This document shows positions 63,150-64,000 of a DNA stretch of 64,000 bases, in pieces (the stretch's first letter is position 1; each line of letters begins with the position of its first letter). Location of the stretch: NCBI GenBank assembly GCA_963784895.1, contig CAWATM010000013.1, forward strand, positions 1 to 64,000. Reading direction: 5' to 3'. The notes beneath the pieces are model-generated. The model was not told the origin of the DNA. It ran no database searches and saw nothing but the letters and a program-made list of their open reading frames with translations. Position numbers and translations under genes: made by a program. Source of the stretch: Gaiellasilicea sp963784895. GTDB taxonomy: Bacteria > Actinomycetota > Thermoleophilia > Gaiellales > Gaiellaceae.

Positions 63150-64000
63150 TGGCGGTCGACACGCACGCTGCAGGCCGCGCCGCCCGACCGCGGCGCCGCT
63201 CGGGGCGTGGGCGCGGATCCTCGGCCGCCCTCCACCTCACACTCATCGCCGCCACCACGATCGCGATCTTCCCGGTGCTCTGGATCCTGCTCTCGTCGTT
63301 CAAGTCGAACGAGGTGATCAAGACGCAGACCGACCTCCAGGTCGTGCCGGATCCGTGGACGCTCGAGAACTACCGCACCGTCCTGACGCAGAACGACTAC
63401 GAGTTCCTCCACTGGCTGGCGAACTCCGTCGTGATCGCGCTGTTCACGACGGTGATCGGCGTGTTCCTCGCGGCGACCGCGGCGTACGCCTTCTCCCGCT
63501 ACCGCTTTCCCGGCTACCGGGCCGGGCTGATGACCCTCCTCGTCGCGCAGATGTTCCCGGGGGTGATCCTGCTCGTGCCGATCTACAAGATCGTCGTCGA
63601 CCTCGGCCTGCTCGACACGAAGGCGTCGCTCGTGCTCGCCTACACGACGTTCGCCCTGCCGTTCTGCGTCTGGATGCTGAAGGGGTACTTCGACACGATC
63701 CCGTTCTCGCTCGAGGAGGCCGGCCGCATCGACGGCCTCACCCCGTTCGGGACGTTCTGGCGGATCGTGATCCCGCTGAGCCTCCCCGGGATCGCGGTGA
63801 CGGCATTTTTCATGTTCATCACCGCCTGGAACGAGATCCTCTTCGCCAACGTCTTCCTGACCGAGAACCTGAGCTACACGCTGCCCATCGGCCTGCGTAC
63901 GTACGTCTTCCAGTTCGAGCAGCAGTACGGCTGGCTGACGGCCGGTGCCGTAATCGTGACGATTCCCGCCATGATCGTGTTCCTGTTCGCCCAGCGCTAC
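63149..64000 (+). CDS. Carbohydrate ABC transporter permease, MalG type (partial, runs off right edge)
   Basis: This permease starts at ATG 63149, overlapping the MalF stop (TGATG), and is open at the last base: 284 residues are visible of about 290-300 expected. The N-terminus is basic (RPRRRSGRGRG), the first helix is LIAATTIAIFPVLWILLSSF, and the EAA loop is EEAGRIDGLTPFGTFWRIVIPL. The near-complete length means only the last few residues lie outside the window. It completes the MalFG pore served by the ATPase at 58.5 kb. Confidence 0.95.
   Translation, partial: MAVDTHAAGRAARPRRRSGRGRGSSAALHLTLIAATTIAIFPVLWILLSSFKSNEVIKTQTDLQVVPDPWTLENYRTVLTQNDYEFLHWLANSVVIALFTTVIGVFLAATAAYAFSRYRFPGYRAGLMTLLVAQMFPGVILLVPIYKIVVDLGLLDTKASLVLAYTTFALPFCVWMLKGYFDTIPFSLEEAGRIDGLTPFGTFWRIVIPLSLPGIAVTAFFMFITAWNEILFANVFLTENLSYTLPIGLRTYVFQFEQQYGWLTAGAVIVTIPAMIVFLFAQRY

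Overview
The window is high-GC DNA (about 70% where I counted) with an actinobacterial gene content. It has a RpoD-like sigma factor with a charged N-terminal extension, a topoisomerase I whose tail is made of Gly-Arg-Tyr-Gly-Pro-Tyr-Val repeats without zinc fingers, a DUF6458-type small membrane protein, and frequent GTG/TTG starts. Genes are tightly packed with many 4-base stop/start overlaps. A deep-branching soil actinobacterium, for example of class Thermoleophilia, is my best guess; no rRNA or tRNA is present to settle it. I see no CRISPR array, prophage, transposase or tRNA.

Layout. (1) 1-8.9 kb: a beta-glucoside uptake and breakdown locus. A family-5 binding protein, two permeases and an ATPase read leftward, a LacI-type regulator also reads leftward, and a GH1 beta-glucosidase, a TIM-barrel isomerase/epimerase and a Gfo/Idh/MocA dehydrogenase read rightward. 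Four copies of one 14-bp operator sit at the control points. (2) 8.9-13.1 kb: two NarL-type histidine kinases and one response regulator. (3) 13.1-19.4 kb: an HDAC-like deacetylase, a 5'-3' exonuclease, an acyltransferase, topA and the sigma factor. (4) 19.5-25.2 kb: a complete dipeptide/oligopeptide ABC operon, followed by a frameshifted small gene and clpP. (5) 26.2-27.9 kb: SRPBCC, ArsR and NlpC/P60 genes with an inverted-repeat operator region, then a lone LuxR-type HTH protein. (6) 27.9-32.4 kb: a lower-GC block with a MalT-like giant regulator, a membrane HD-GYP protein and a 28-residue peptide gene with its own promoter and ribosome binding site.

(7) 32.4-47.5 kb: housekeeping and conserved-unknown genes: esterase, ring-cleavage VOC protein, PimA-like glycosyltransferase, flippase-like membrane protein, glycerate kinase, cNMP-binding protein, xseAB, MFS and DMT transporters, a coiled-coil membrane protein, proline dehydrogenase, a FabL-like reductase and others. 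(8) 47.5-58.5 kb: tyrosine catabolism (HPPD and homogentisate dioxygenase, with a degenerate FAH-like protein) interrupted by a CDF transporter and a Bat-like MoxR/DUF58/VWA operon. (9) 58.5-64 kb: a carbohydrate ABC system (MsmK-like ATPase, LacI regulator, MalE/MalF/MalG), cut by the right edge.

Two themes run through the window. Many monocistronic or first genes have a TAnnnT hexamer 6-9 bases before the start codon, which points to leaderless transcripts. Small regulatory palindromes are common, and a 15-bp core palindrome occurs twice in the glycerate kinase gene, once inside coding sequence. The best candidates for something undescribed are the 28-residue peptide gene beside the HD-GYP/MalT-like pair, the face-to-face leaderless promoter at 41.6 kb, and the coding palindrome. 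All functions are read from motifs by eye; no database search was run.
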